From the IMG/VR virus record IMGVR_UViG_3300030085_003577, positions 1-21,155 of that record: DNA of 21,155 bases; one strand, 5' to 3'. Each line of letters opens with the position of its first letter. The first letter of the stretch is position 1. This DNA is from a virus. This document shows, one piece after another, positions 9,001-15,617 of this stretch. The notes beneath the pieces are model-generated. The model was not told where the DNA came from, did not search any database, and worked only from the letters and a program-made list of their open reading frames with translations. The translations under genes were made by a program, and so were the position numbers.

Positions 9001-9335
9001 ATAACAACTACACTAACACAGATGTTGATACACACTTGAATGTATCTGGTGCTAGTGCTGGTGAAATTCTAAGTTGGAATGGTACTGATTATGCTTGGGT
9101 AGCAGACCAGACCGGCGGTGGCGGCGGTGGTGGCGGAATTGCGGGTGTTGATATTCAAAATAATGGATCACTAGTTGGTACTGCAATAACCACAATCAAC
9201 TTTAGCACGGATCTAACTGCAACAGTCAGTGGAACAACAGCGACCGTTGTCTCTACCGCTTCTGGTGGCGGCGGTGGCGGAGGAGGAGGAGTTTCTCAGG
9301 CAACTGTTGTCGCACTTGCGATTGCGTTGGGTTGA
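6033..9335 (+). CDS. Long tail-fibre-like protein with stalk repeats (1,100 aa)
   Basis: The N-terminus (GFAPNDGNGDTLLLGAQKIN, then NFEDIY) is typical of the virion-attachment end of phage fibres. The rest is a chain of beta repeats: 'G[VI][VI]TA[TS]SFSG' variants (about 8), 'VTGVSTLGN' variants, two 'LGGNL[ND]LN.NNI.G.GNIN' units (from about nt 7172 and 8851), two 'YY[DN]N...K..TT..G' units, and GGTSSQFLKADGS near the C-terminus, a motif I know from other phage fibres. Three poly-glycine runs occur at residues about 924-928, 1028-1035 and 1078-1086. After the last, only 14 residues remain (VSQATVVALAIALG), so there is no obvious folded tip domain. The ATG at 6033 has no clear Shine-Dalgarno. 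Likely a side or long tail fibre contacting the host; the exact fibre type is unknown. Confidence 0.8.
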   Translation: MAYQGLVTGFAPNDGNGDTLLLGAQKINANFEDIYQTLGDGTTLGIATLTQLKTTGVVTASSFSGDGSGLTNIISSSSNYASVAGVSTLAEGLTGVPSIDVRHISAVGVITAALFYGSFSGNAGGLAGSPDIQVTNLNTLGLSTFVGVGTFNNDLYVGGDLYVADDLVLDAISARETTLSERVTTLDLTVNRDVSVAGDVSVTGVSTLGNTTVGGATTELIVDGDVRILGILTIGSSSITFDGSNNSVNVGAGVTIEGSTGVIKATSMEVDHTSTSTLGVTSVTELRAENATVTGVVTATSFSGSLLTSDLDGTISNDQLAGNIDNTKLTNDNISFGGISLNLGQLDDTPAFNLVDAVNYPYTSLTGVTTEISADTTPALGGNLNLNSNNIEGTGNINITGGVTATGDLSAQDITGRDITGRGANLSGVITATDAVFSGNVSIGGTLTYEDVTNVDSIGIVTARNGVQVNTGGITVAAGGVNVSGVSTFQDDIGITGTVTATGFSGPLTGTATGLTGTPSITVDEVTANSVSVSGSTDLAQVSVTGVSTLGNIDVEGNDIKAQSINFKTPNGSETFLAFSQSSSVDVYYDNLLRLQTTASGVDITGGLVVDNLDVSGVTTSAQTVHTGISSFYDDVSFLFDDSTGKIFLGPNNELEIFHANATGNSVIKESGSGSLILAGDNVNIRNAANNKNAASFIADGSANLFYNNGKKFETTGIGASVLGTLETFGSAVIGSNLNVTGISTFGGAVSVSGNVTATAFIGALAGNVDGTASGLSGTPNITVGNIIASQLNVSGLTTATNKIEIRSTDSTPGRIDLFCEVNNAHYARIQAPGHGNFSGNIVATLPTKSGNLIVGDSVAIDNDINTTGIITASSFSGSGSNLTSLTGASAGSYGGGFAIPVITVDANGRITGISTAANAGAQGGGGGIANVVDDTAPQLGGNLDLNGNNITGNGNINFTGTLTATSIVKSGGTSSQFLKADGSVDSSTYNNYTNTDVDTHLNVSGASAGEILSWNGTDYAWVADQTGGGGGGGGIAGVDIQNNGSLVGTAITTINFSTDLTATVSGTTATVVSTASGGGGGGGGGVSQATVVALAIALG
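9114..9290 (+). repeat. Poly-glycine (GGN)n tracts near the fibre C-terminus
   Basis: Eight consecutive glycine codons lie at 9114-9137 and nine at 9264-9290; a shorter run of five is at 8802-8816. The codons are mixed (GGT, GGC, GGA), so these are not perfect simple repeats, but the DNA is locally GGC/GGT-rich in an otherwise AT-rich gene. The two long tracts flank one beta module. Confidence 0.75.
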
Positions 9336-9343
9336 TCTTCACT

Positions 9344-9351
9344 TATAAATA
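9344..9351 (+). promoter_or_regulatory. T4-type late promoter motif (TATAAATA)
   Basis: This is an exact match to the T4 late promoter core, located in the 43-nt gap before the 1,825-aa gene. The ATG at 9379 follows after a leader that carries AAGGAG at 9361-9366. It is the best late promoter match here together with 14901-14908. Confidence 0.7.
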
Positions 9352-9378
9352 CTTTTCGATAAGGAGTAGTCTTCTAAG

Positions 9379-12300
9379 ATGGCAAAGAAATTATTAGTCG
9401 GCAGTTATAGATTCGACGCTAGCGAGAAGGTTGTATTTTGTTCAGGCAACATAACTGCTGAAAGGTTTCTTGTCGTTACGAACATAACAAGAAATACCAT
9501 CATCTATAACTTTGCAGATGTAAATTCTGGTTATGGTGGTGTAAGTTATAATGTTGATACTGATGAAACTCAATTAGCATTATTATATGACACCACAAGT
9601 ATGGCGGACACAGATGTCCTCCAAATATTTGTACAAGGTGACTATCAAGAAATTACTCCTGCAGAAGACATTTTAGATCCTGTTGGAAAACTCAGAGTTA
9701 GTAATCCAGAAAACCTTATCGATACTGACTTTGAATATGGACTGCAGTCAACTAAGTGGGAAACCATTCAGACTGTAAATAATATTCCTACCATTTATAG
9801 TAGTAGTGGAGACACTCCTATTGATGGTCTCGTTTCTGTTGAGGCTATTAGTGGAAGTAGAAACATTAAAGTAACAACCAATATTCCACATGGTTTAAAC
9901 ATTGGTGACCCGATTTCCATTCAAGGTGTATCTCAATATCAGGCAGAAGGATACTTTATTGTTACAAATGCTCCTAGCACAACTGTATTCTTCTTTGAAC
10001 TAGACGTTGCTGCAAGTTTTACTGGTGATATTAGTGGTAGTTACACGACTATTATTCCTGGTAAATTCTTTGAAGGATCTACACTACCAGTTAGTACTGC
10101 AGATGGTGCTGTTACAAATGGTTCTGATCCAAGTACTATTAGCGTTACGACTGAAAATACTCATGGATTCTCTCAGGATACCAAAGTTTATCTAAGAAAT
10201 ACAGTTGGTCCACGTACACTTAGAATTGCAGATAGTGCTGCAACTGCACCAGACGGTAGACCATTCGTAGATACTGTTGCATCTTTTAATACTAATACCG
10301 CTATTGATCTGACTACTGATACTGGTAGAGGAACATATAAGAAAACCCCAGTTGTTACTTTTGACTGGGAAGGCACTTATTCTACATATTTGTCTGCTGC
10401 AGACGTAAACTCAGCAACTAATCGGATCACATGGAATGGTCATAATCTTCGTAACAAGTATGCTCTTCTATTCCAAACACCATATCAGGGATTAACTGAT
10501 GGGGGAATGGTTGATGGTACTGTTTATTATGTTGAGGTTGTTGATGCAAACACTATCGAACTTCATAATAATACAACCCTTTCATCTCAAGTAAGTCTTT
10601 CTAATTTAAATAACACATACGGTCTTTCAAGACTCACTCTGTGTTATAAAGTTGAGAGTGCTTCTGGAACTGCAAGAAGAACTACTTTCGGTGATTACTA
10701 TATTACTCAGACACAACCAGTTACAACTAATGGCGTAGGAAGTAACAGTACATCACAACAAACTTATAATATTGACTTAACTGCTGCTGGTCTTGGTAAT
10801 CCAACAAGCGTAACTCTAGATTCTATTCTACTCTCTGGTGACGTTGACTCTACTTCGGAGTGGGTTGAATTTACTATTGCAGGTACTACACAGAGAATAC
10901 ACTCACCAGGAAACCAGTCTACAACCTACGGTACAACTACCACTACAAACGGACAGACGCCAGTATTTAATGGATTAGATGTAAGTAGTGCATTGACAAA
11001 TAGTGGCGGAAGCACTTTCCTCACTGTACAAGCAAGTTGTAATACTTCTGTTGGTACATTTATCTGGGGTAGTGATCGTTACAGATTCCAATTAGCTGTA
11101 ACTCCTGCTGGTGGTAGTTTCACTGACACTGAAAAACAAAGAAGTGGTGCAGACTTAGTTGATTCTGCTTGGGGTCTTGGTGGAACAAAACCTGGAGCTC
11201 TTGTAGCTTTCCAAGGAAGAACTCCTGGTGGTACTACAAACTCAAACGATGCCTTCTCATATCTTTCCAATCAAAGAAACTATGGTAGATATGGAACATT
11301 CGGCGTAAGAAATCCAACGTATGTTGTTCAAGGAACGACAACTGCAGGACAGACAGGTTCTTTCCAACTTAACTATACTGATAGTAATACTTCTTATGGT
11401 GCTTCTAGTGAAATTTTCTATATTTTCTGTAACCCATTAACTGCAGATAGGAATACTGTTTATATTGGAAGTCATGGAATTGTGGGAAATCAAGATGTAG
11501 ATATTACAGTAGACTCTACAAGATATGCTGCTGGTGATAGATTTGGATATACAAATACTACCACTGGAACAACAGATATGCCTTCAACATTCCAGGCAAT
11601 TGCAACTCCAGTTAATGATGATATCGTTAGATTATCAACTAAACAATCGCCAAATACAGATGATATTACGAGAGTTCCCACAGACTTTAACATATCATAT
11701 GTAACATCAAACACAACCTTTAACTCTTTGTATATTGCAAACCATAAAATTACTGGTGATGTAACTGCAACTTATACAAATACTTCTGGTAGTGCTATTG
11801 CTCCATTGGTTGACGGACAGTCAATTGATCTGCAAAGATTAAATGACAGTAGACTACAGTTGGCTAATACTGGATCTAATAACTCGGGTACTAGTACTCA
11901 CGTAATTGAACAAAATAGTAATTCAGCATATACAGTATTCATTGATGTTGAAAGTGTCTTAGGATTTGCTCCAGGTACTGCAGAAATCACTAAGTTAGAA
12001 TTCCGTGGTGACTTTAGTTCCTCTTCTGAGTATGCAACTTTAGATATCCTTAATAGTAGTAATCAAGTTGTGAATACTTATACTATTGGTCAATATGATG
12101 ATGCGGGGGATACCGCAACATATACTGATTCCACTACCTTCCCTGGCAACTCTAGCTACGACATTTCAAATATTCTCCATAATAATGGTGGATCAACTTT
12201 AGGATTTACTGTCAGAGTTGATCCCCAATCTTCGGTTAATTACGGACCTGGTGGTGGTCCATGGTGGGGATTTAGATTCACTGTAAACGGAGAAGAGTCT

Positions 12301-14856
12301 GGATTTGTTCTGACTGGACCTGGATCTGGTTCTCATACATTTGACGTTGCTAGTGTTGTTGGTGCATACGATGGTGTCTTCAATGTAGCTTCAGTTCCAA
12401 CAGCGAACTCATTTACCATGGATGGAACGTTTAAGATTCCCATCAGAGAATACGAGTTTACTAACACCAATATCAATGCTGGTGCATCAACAATTCAGTT
12501 TGGCGCTGGACATAACTTACTTACTGGAGAAAAAGTTACATATAATGCAAATGGAAATACTTCTATTCTTCCCGCAGGTGTAACTGATACATTCGCTATC
12601 GTTGTTAACTCTACTACTATTAAGTTGGCAACATCCGCCCTTGATGCACTGAATAATAATTCAATTGCAATCACTTCTCAAAGTGGAACTCATAAGATTG
12701 AATCTAGTAACGTAATTAAAAATATTCAGGGACCTGGTAACGTAACCATTATTCAAAATAGTAAAGATGTTACTGGATCTGGAACTGACTTCTTAACGCA
12801 GTTTAAGAGATTTGACAAAATTTATATCAATAATGGATCATTCGTTGAAGCATACACTGTAGATACAGTAACAACCAATGATAAAATGACATTGTTTGAA
12901 GCTTCATCCGCAAATGCATCTGCTTCTGATTATTATTATGCAACTCAGTTGGCTCTAAGACCCGATGGATACAGTCTACATAAACCATTTGATGGTGGTG
13001 TTGACATTACTGCAGGAACAAGTCCTACCAGTAGAATTGCTAGACAAACTCGTAAGTATTTCCGTTATCAGTCAGGTAAAGGTTTACAGACTAGTTTCGC
13101 AATTAACTTCAATCCACCCAAACTTGTTAAAGAACTAATCAAAGCTGTAGGAACTACCGCTACTATTGATACTCAAGAACAACATAATCTACAACCTGGC
13201 GATAGAGTTAGAATTGAAGGCGCTACAGTATCAACAGGAAGTAACTTCTATAACGGAACATTCACTGTTGCAACAGTTCCCGATCCTTTCCGATTCACAT
13301 ATATAATGCCAGGAACTCCAACAGATGTTCGCGCTGGTGGTTTCCCAACTTATGTTCGTGAGTCATGGACAGACTCTTTTGTCCGTGGTGGAATGTTTGA
13401 TGACCAGAATGGATTCTTCTTTGAATATGATGGTCAATCTCTATATGCTGTAAGACGTAGTAGTACAAAACAAATTGCTGGTAACGTTTCTGTTACTAGA
13501 GGAAGTCAGATTGTAAATGGAGATGGTTCTAGTTTCACAACTCAACTTACCATCGGTGACATGATTGTTATTAGAGGACAGTCCTATAAGGTTACTGAAA
13601 TTAGTTCTGATATCCGTTGTGTCGTTCAACCTGCATATCGTGGTATTGATGCAACAAGAGTTAAGGCAACGAAAACCATTGATACAAAAACTCCACAAAG
13701 TCAGTGGAATATTGACAGGGCAGATGGTACTGGATTCACTGGTTACATCTTAGATACCACTAAGATTCAAATGGCATACATGGATTACTCCTGGTATGGT
13801 GCTGGTAAGATCCGTTATGGATTCAAAGATAGTGTCGGACACATCAGATACTTCCATGAGTATATTCATAACAATAAACTAGATGAATCTTACTTCCGTT
13901 CTGGTAACTTGCCTGCTAGATATGAGATTGAGAACGGTCCAAACTCTAGTACATCACCAACTCTATTCCACTTTGGTACTTCCATTATCATGGACGGTAC
14001 ATTTGACGATGATAAGGCATATCAGTTTACTGGACAGAGTAGACCATTCTCGTTCACTTCTGGAGGCAACCAAGCTATCTCCAGTGGTGGAGACTCAACC
14101 TTCTCACAAGTAACTCTTGACGGTCAAAGAGTTTATGTATACACAATTCCTGTTTCCCAATCTGATGCTCAACTTGTAAATGTTGGTAAGACATTTGTAG
14201 AAACAACTCCAAATGAACTACCTTCTACAACATATATCACCCAGGTTGACGTTGATGGTGCGAATAGTAAGATCTATCTCAACTATCCAGCAACCACTGC
14301 AGATCCTACTGGGGGAACAGAGTATGGAGTGATTCTTAATGGAACTGCATTTACCGCTGGTGAGAGTTCTGCAATCGAACTTCAAAGACCAATTCCACTA
14401 ATTAGTGTAAGACTTGCACCATCAGTTGATAGTTCTCTGACTGGATTCTTAGGCGAGAGAGATATTATCAACCGAATGCAGTTGAGACTTGCTCAGGCAT
14501 CCATTACTACTAACAAGGATATTGAGATCTTCTTGATTCAGAATACTCTACCAAGTAGAATTAATTTTGAAAATGCACAATCTCCTTCACTGAGTCAAAT
14601 TATTAAACACGTTGCAGGTGATACTCTAATTGCAGGAACGACAATTTATAATGCTAAGGTTGCTGCGGGTTCTATATCAGTATCTCTTGCAGACCTATTG
14701 GAAATCGGTAATTCCATCTTAGGTGGTGATGGTATTTTCCCTGCGGGCCCTGACCTTCTCACACTTGCGGTTCAGTTGCAGAACTCTGCTGGTGTTACAT
14801 TTGCCGCACCGTTCCAAGTTTCAGGCAACATCTCCTGGTCTGAATCTCAGGCATAA
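9379..14856 (+). CDS. Giant virion structural protein with internal repeats (1,825 aa)
   Basis: The start at 9379 follows a perfect late promoter core and an AAGGAG ribosome site (9361-9366, 12-nt spacing, rather long). The N-terminus (MAKKLLVGSYRFDASEKVVF) lacks a signal peptide. The protein is beta-rich throughout. A motif of the form H-[GN]-[LFI] then a polar turn and a strand (for example HGLNIGDPISIQG and HNLQPGDRVRIEG) recurs at about residues 171, 262, 355, 699, 1045 and 1269. A domain of about 110-120 residues occurs twice, at roughly 463-574 and 852-971, sharing 'SGD..S.SE', 'NNGGST/NSGGST' and a final W-G...R[FY]. The C-terminal third carries motifs such as YMDYSWYGAGKIRYGFKD. I recall similar large proteins encoded beside fibre genes in many T4-like cyanophages, annotated only as virion structural protein. 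Tail or baseplate-associated placement is inferred. Confidence 0.8.
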   Translation: MAKKLLVGSYRFDASEKVVFCSGNITAERFLVVTNITRNTIIYNFADVNSGYGGVSYNVDTDETQLALLYDTTSMADTDVLQIFVQGDYQEITPAEDILDPVGKLRVSNPENLIDTDFEYGLQSTKWETIQTVNNIPTIYSSSGDTPIDGLVSVEAISGSRNIKVTTNIPHGLNIGDPISIQGVSQYQAEGYFIVTNAPSTTVFFFELDVAASFTGDISGSYTTIIPGKFFEGSTLPVSTADGAVTNGSDPSTISVTTENTHGFSQDTKVYLRNTVGPRTLRIADSAATAPDGRPFVDTVASFNTNTAIDLTTDTGRGTYKKTPVVTFDWEGTYSTYLSAADVNSATNRITWNGHNLRNKYALLFQTPYQGLTDGGMVDGTVYYVEVVDANTIELHNNTTLSSQVSLSNLNNTYGLSRLTLCYKVESASGTARRTTFGDYYITQTQPVTTNGVGSNSTSQQTYNIDLTAAGLGNPTSVTLDSILLSGDVDSTSEWVEFTIAGTTQRIHSPGNQSTTYGTTTTTNGQTPVFNGLDVSSALTNSGGSTFLTVQASCNTSVGTFIWGSDRYRFQLAVTPAGGSFTDTEKQRSGADLVDSAWGLGGTKPGALVAFQGRTPGGTTNSNDAFSYLSNQRNYGRYGTFGVRNPTYVVQGTTTAGQTGSFQLNYTDSNTSYGASSEIFYIFCNPLTADRNTVYIGSHGIVGNQDVDITVDSTRYAAGDRFGYTNTTTGTTDMPSTFQAIATPVNDDIVRLSTKQSPNTDDITRVPTDFNISYVTSNTTFNSLYIANHKITGDVTATYTNTSGSAIAPLVDGQSIDLQRLNDSRLQLANTGSNNSGTSTHVIEQNSNSAYTVFIDVESVLGFAPGTAEITKLEFRGDFSSSSEYATLDILNSSNQVVNTYTIGQYDDAGDTATYTDSTTFPGNSSYDISNILHNNGGSTLGFTVRVDPQSSVNYGPGGGPWWGFRFTVNGEESGFVLTGPGSGSHTFDVASVVGAYDGVFNVASVPTANSFTMDGTFKIPIREYEFTNTNINAGASTIQFGAGHNLLTGEKVTYNANGNTSILPAGVTDTFAIVVNSTTIKLATSALDALNNNSIAITSQSGTHKIESSNVIKNIQGPGNVTIIQNSKDVTGSGTDFLTQFKRFDKIYINNGSFVEAYTVDTVTTNDKMTLFEASSANASASDYYYATQLALRPDGYSLHKPFDGGVDITAGTSPTSRIARQTRKYFRYQSGKGLQTSFAINFNPPKLVKELIKAVGTTATIDTQEQHNLQPGDRVRIEGATVSTGSNFYNGTFTVATVPDPFRFTYIMPGTPTDVRAGGFPTYVRESWTDSFVRGGMFDDQNGFFFEYDGQSLYAVRRSSTKQIAGNVSVTRGSQIVNGDGSSFTTQLTIGDMIVIRGQSYKVTEISSDIRCVVQPAYRGIDATRVKATKTIDTKTPQSQWNIDRADGTGFTGYILDTTKIQMAYMDYSWYGAGKIRYGFKDSVGHIRYFHEYIHNNKLDESYFRSGNLPARYEIENGPNSSTSPTLFHFGTSIIMDGTFDDDKAYQFTGQSRPFSFTSGGNQAISSGGDSTFSQVTLDGQRVYVYTIPVSQSDAQLVNVGKTFVETTPNELPSTTYITQVDVDGANSKIYLNYPATTADPTGGTEYGVILNGTAFTAGESSAIELQRPIPLISVRLAPSVDSSLTGFLGERDIINRMQLRLAQASITTNKDIEIFLIQNTLPSRINFENAQSPSLSQIIKHVAGDTLIAGTTIYNAKVAAGSISVSLADLLEIGNSILGGDGIFPAGPDLLTLAVQLQNSAGVTFAAPFQVSGNISWSESQA

Positions 14857-14874
14857 TTCGGGTATCCGACCCGC

Positions 14875-14903
14875 TTGACTTCTTAGGTACTTTCAACTAT
14901 TAT
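14875..14903 (+). promoter_or_regulatory. Sigma70-type (early) promoter before the porin-like gene
   Basis: TTGACT (14875-14880) and TATTAT (14898-14903) each match 5 of 6 bases of the bacterial -35 and -10 consensus and are separated by exactly 17 nt. This sits in the only long intergenic region (14857-15007) and points at the porin-like gene. The -10 element overlaps a T4-type late motif. Confidence 0.6.
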
Positions 14904-14908
14904 AAATA
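14901..14908 (+). promoter_or_regulatory. T4-type late promoter motif (TATAAATA)
   Basis: This is an exact late promoter core, beginning inside the -10 hexamer of the sigma70-type promoter at 14875-14903. Transcripts would start near 14914 and carry a leader of about 95 nt before the ATG at 15008. Confidence 0.65.
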
Positions 14909-15007
14909 AGTGATCGAGACAAAGTGTTTCGATTTGTAACAGACTCATGTCGAGAGTCTTCACATCTGCGGGTAATCATTCCGCAAGTAACTAAGAGGTA
15001 TTAACAA
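14909..15007 (+). promoter_or_regulatory. Structured 5' leader of the porin-like gene
   Basis: Three successive hairpins can be drawn. Arms 14913-14920 and 14926-14933 give 8 pairs including one G-U, loop AAAGT. Arms 14941-14946 and 14954-14959 give AGACTC/GAGTCT, 7-nt loop. Arms 14967-14971 and 14981-14985 give TGCGG/CCGCA, 9-nt loop. The ribosome site AAGAGG (14993-14998) lies 9 nt before the ATG and outside the hairpins. No known riboswitch is recognised; the structures may stabilise the mRNA or tune its translation. Confidence 0.45.
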
Positions 15008-15379
15008 ATGATCAAATCTGTATTCGCAGCAACCGCTGCTCTGTCTATGTCCGCTGGTGCTGCTTTTGCAGGACCCTACGTAAACGTGGAAACCAATGCT
15101 GGTTGGACGGGATCGGACTACTCTGGAGCAACGACTGATCTCCACGTAGGCTACGAAGGTGCTATCGGTGAGACTGGTGCTTCCTTCTATGTTCAAGGCG
15201 GCCCTGCTTTCGTTGCTGCTGATGGTGCTGATACTGAGACCGTTTTCTCTGGTAAAGCAGGCGTTGGAGTTCCTGTCAGCGATGCACTTGGTATCTATGG
15301 TGAAGTTTCCTTCGCAACTGGTATCGATGATGCAGATACTGGTTATGGCGGAAAGCTGGGTGTTAAGTACAACTTCTGA
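15008..15379 (+). CDS. Small porin-like outer-membrane protein with signal peptide (123 aa)
   Basis: Residues 1-21 are a classic Sec signal peptide (MIKSV, a hydrophobic Ala-rich core, AFA before the cut), leaving a mature protein of about 102 residues. The mature part alternates Gly, aromatic and small residues in amphipathic strands (YVNVETNAGW, ASFYVQGGPAF, GIYGEVSFATG) and ends GGKLGVKYNF; a C-terminal Phe is the usual outer-membrane beta-barrel signal. About six strands fit, few for a barrel, so it may oligomerise or be periplasmic. From memory, small porin-like proteins occur in T4-like cyanophages. The start is set by AAGAGG 9 nt upstream. It has its own promoters and terminator. In a 120-base sample (15061-15180) I count 65 G/C, against 25 of 60 at 14401-14460, so it stands out in composition and may be host-derived. 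Confidence 0.7.
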   Translation: MIKSVFAATAALSMSAGAAFAGPYVNVETNAGWTGSDYSGATTDLHVGYEGAIGETGASFYVQGGPAFVAADGADTETVFSGKAGVGVPVSDALGIYGEVSFATGIDDADTGYGGKLGVKYNF

Positions 15380-15383
15380 TCAC

Positions 15384-15402
15384 TTGACACTGTTGGTATA
15401 AT
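15384..15402 (+). promoter_or_regulatory. Extended -10 promoter-like element just before the terminator
   Basis: TATAAT at 15397-15402 is a perfect -10 and is preceded by TGG, giving the extended form TGnTATAAT. A perfect TTGACA lies at 15384-15389 but only 7 nt upstream, too close for normal -35/-10 use. If active, transcription would begin at about 15408-15410, inside the terminator stem. Confidence 0.35.
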
Positions 15403-15405
15403 ATA

Positions 15406-15428
15406 GGGGTCTGCGGACCCCTTTTTTT
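15406..15428 (+). terminator. Rho-independent terminator after the porin-like gene
   Basis: A 6-bp GC-rich stem GGGGTC (15406-15411) and GACCCC (15416-15421) with loop TGCG is followed directly by seven T (15422-15428). It lies 26 nt after the porin-like stop codon and is the only convincing intrinsic terminator in the window. Confidence 0.9.
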
Positions 15429-15617
15429 ATGCAGAAAATTTTATTTCATCCAGTCACGATCATAAATATAATGATCTGTGGATCTCTTGGTGTGATTGAA
15501 TATATTCATACCAGAGCACATCACACCCTAGAGACAGATGTCCATGGACATGTTTACAGAGCACTACAAAAAAATCCAGAGTTAGCACGTTCTGCTTGTT
15601 GGGAGTTAGATGAATGA
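15429..15617 (+). CDS. Small membrane protein, unknown function (62 aa)
   Basis: The frame opens with ATG at 15429, immediately after the terminator T-tract, with no Shine-Dalgarno possible there; a second ATG at 15471 would drop most of the hydrophobic stretch. Residues about 8-26 (PVTIINIMICGSLGVIEYI) form one likely membrane or signal-anchor segment, followed by a short polar His-containing tail (HTRAHHTLETD). It overlaps the next gene by ATGA at 15614-15617, which supports it being translated as part of the cluster. I do not recognise a family. A late-promoter-like CATAAATA at 15461-15468 lies inside the frame, so late transcripts from it would not include the first ATG. Confidence 0.55.
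   Translation: MQKILFHPVTIINIMICGSLGVIEYIHTRAHHTLETDVHGHVYRALQKNPELARSACWELDE
15461..15468 (+). promoter_or_regulatory. Possible T4-type late promoter motif (CATAAATA)
   Basis: CATAAATA is the same sequence as at 3178 and 17381, but here it lies within the start of the 62-aa frame rather than in a gap. It could drive the downstream cluster (coiled coil, cupin and later genes) past the terminator at 15406-15428. Its position inside a coding frame lowers confidence. Confidence 0.4.

Noticed and set aside
6033-14856. Repeats as a CRISPR array or diversity-generating retroelement
   Set aside because: The repeats are in-frame protein repeats of variable length without regular spacers. No reverse transcriptase or template/variable repeat pair is present in the window.
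14859-14873. Hairpin CGGGT/ACCCG after the 1,825-aa gene as a terminator
   Set aside because: The stem is only 5 bp and no T-tract follows, so it is not a convincing intrinsic terminator; it may still slow transcription.
15159-15401. 80-codon frame inside the porin-like gene in another phase
   Set aside because: The porin frame has a signal peptide, ribosome site and beta-barrel end; the alternative has none of these and runs into the promoter/terminator region.
15384-15402. TTGACA and TATAAT read as a standard -35/-10 promoter
   Set aside because: They are only 7 nt apart, far from the 16-18 nt needed. Only the extended -10 reading remains possible.
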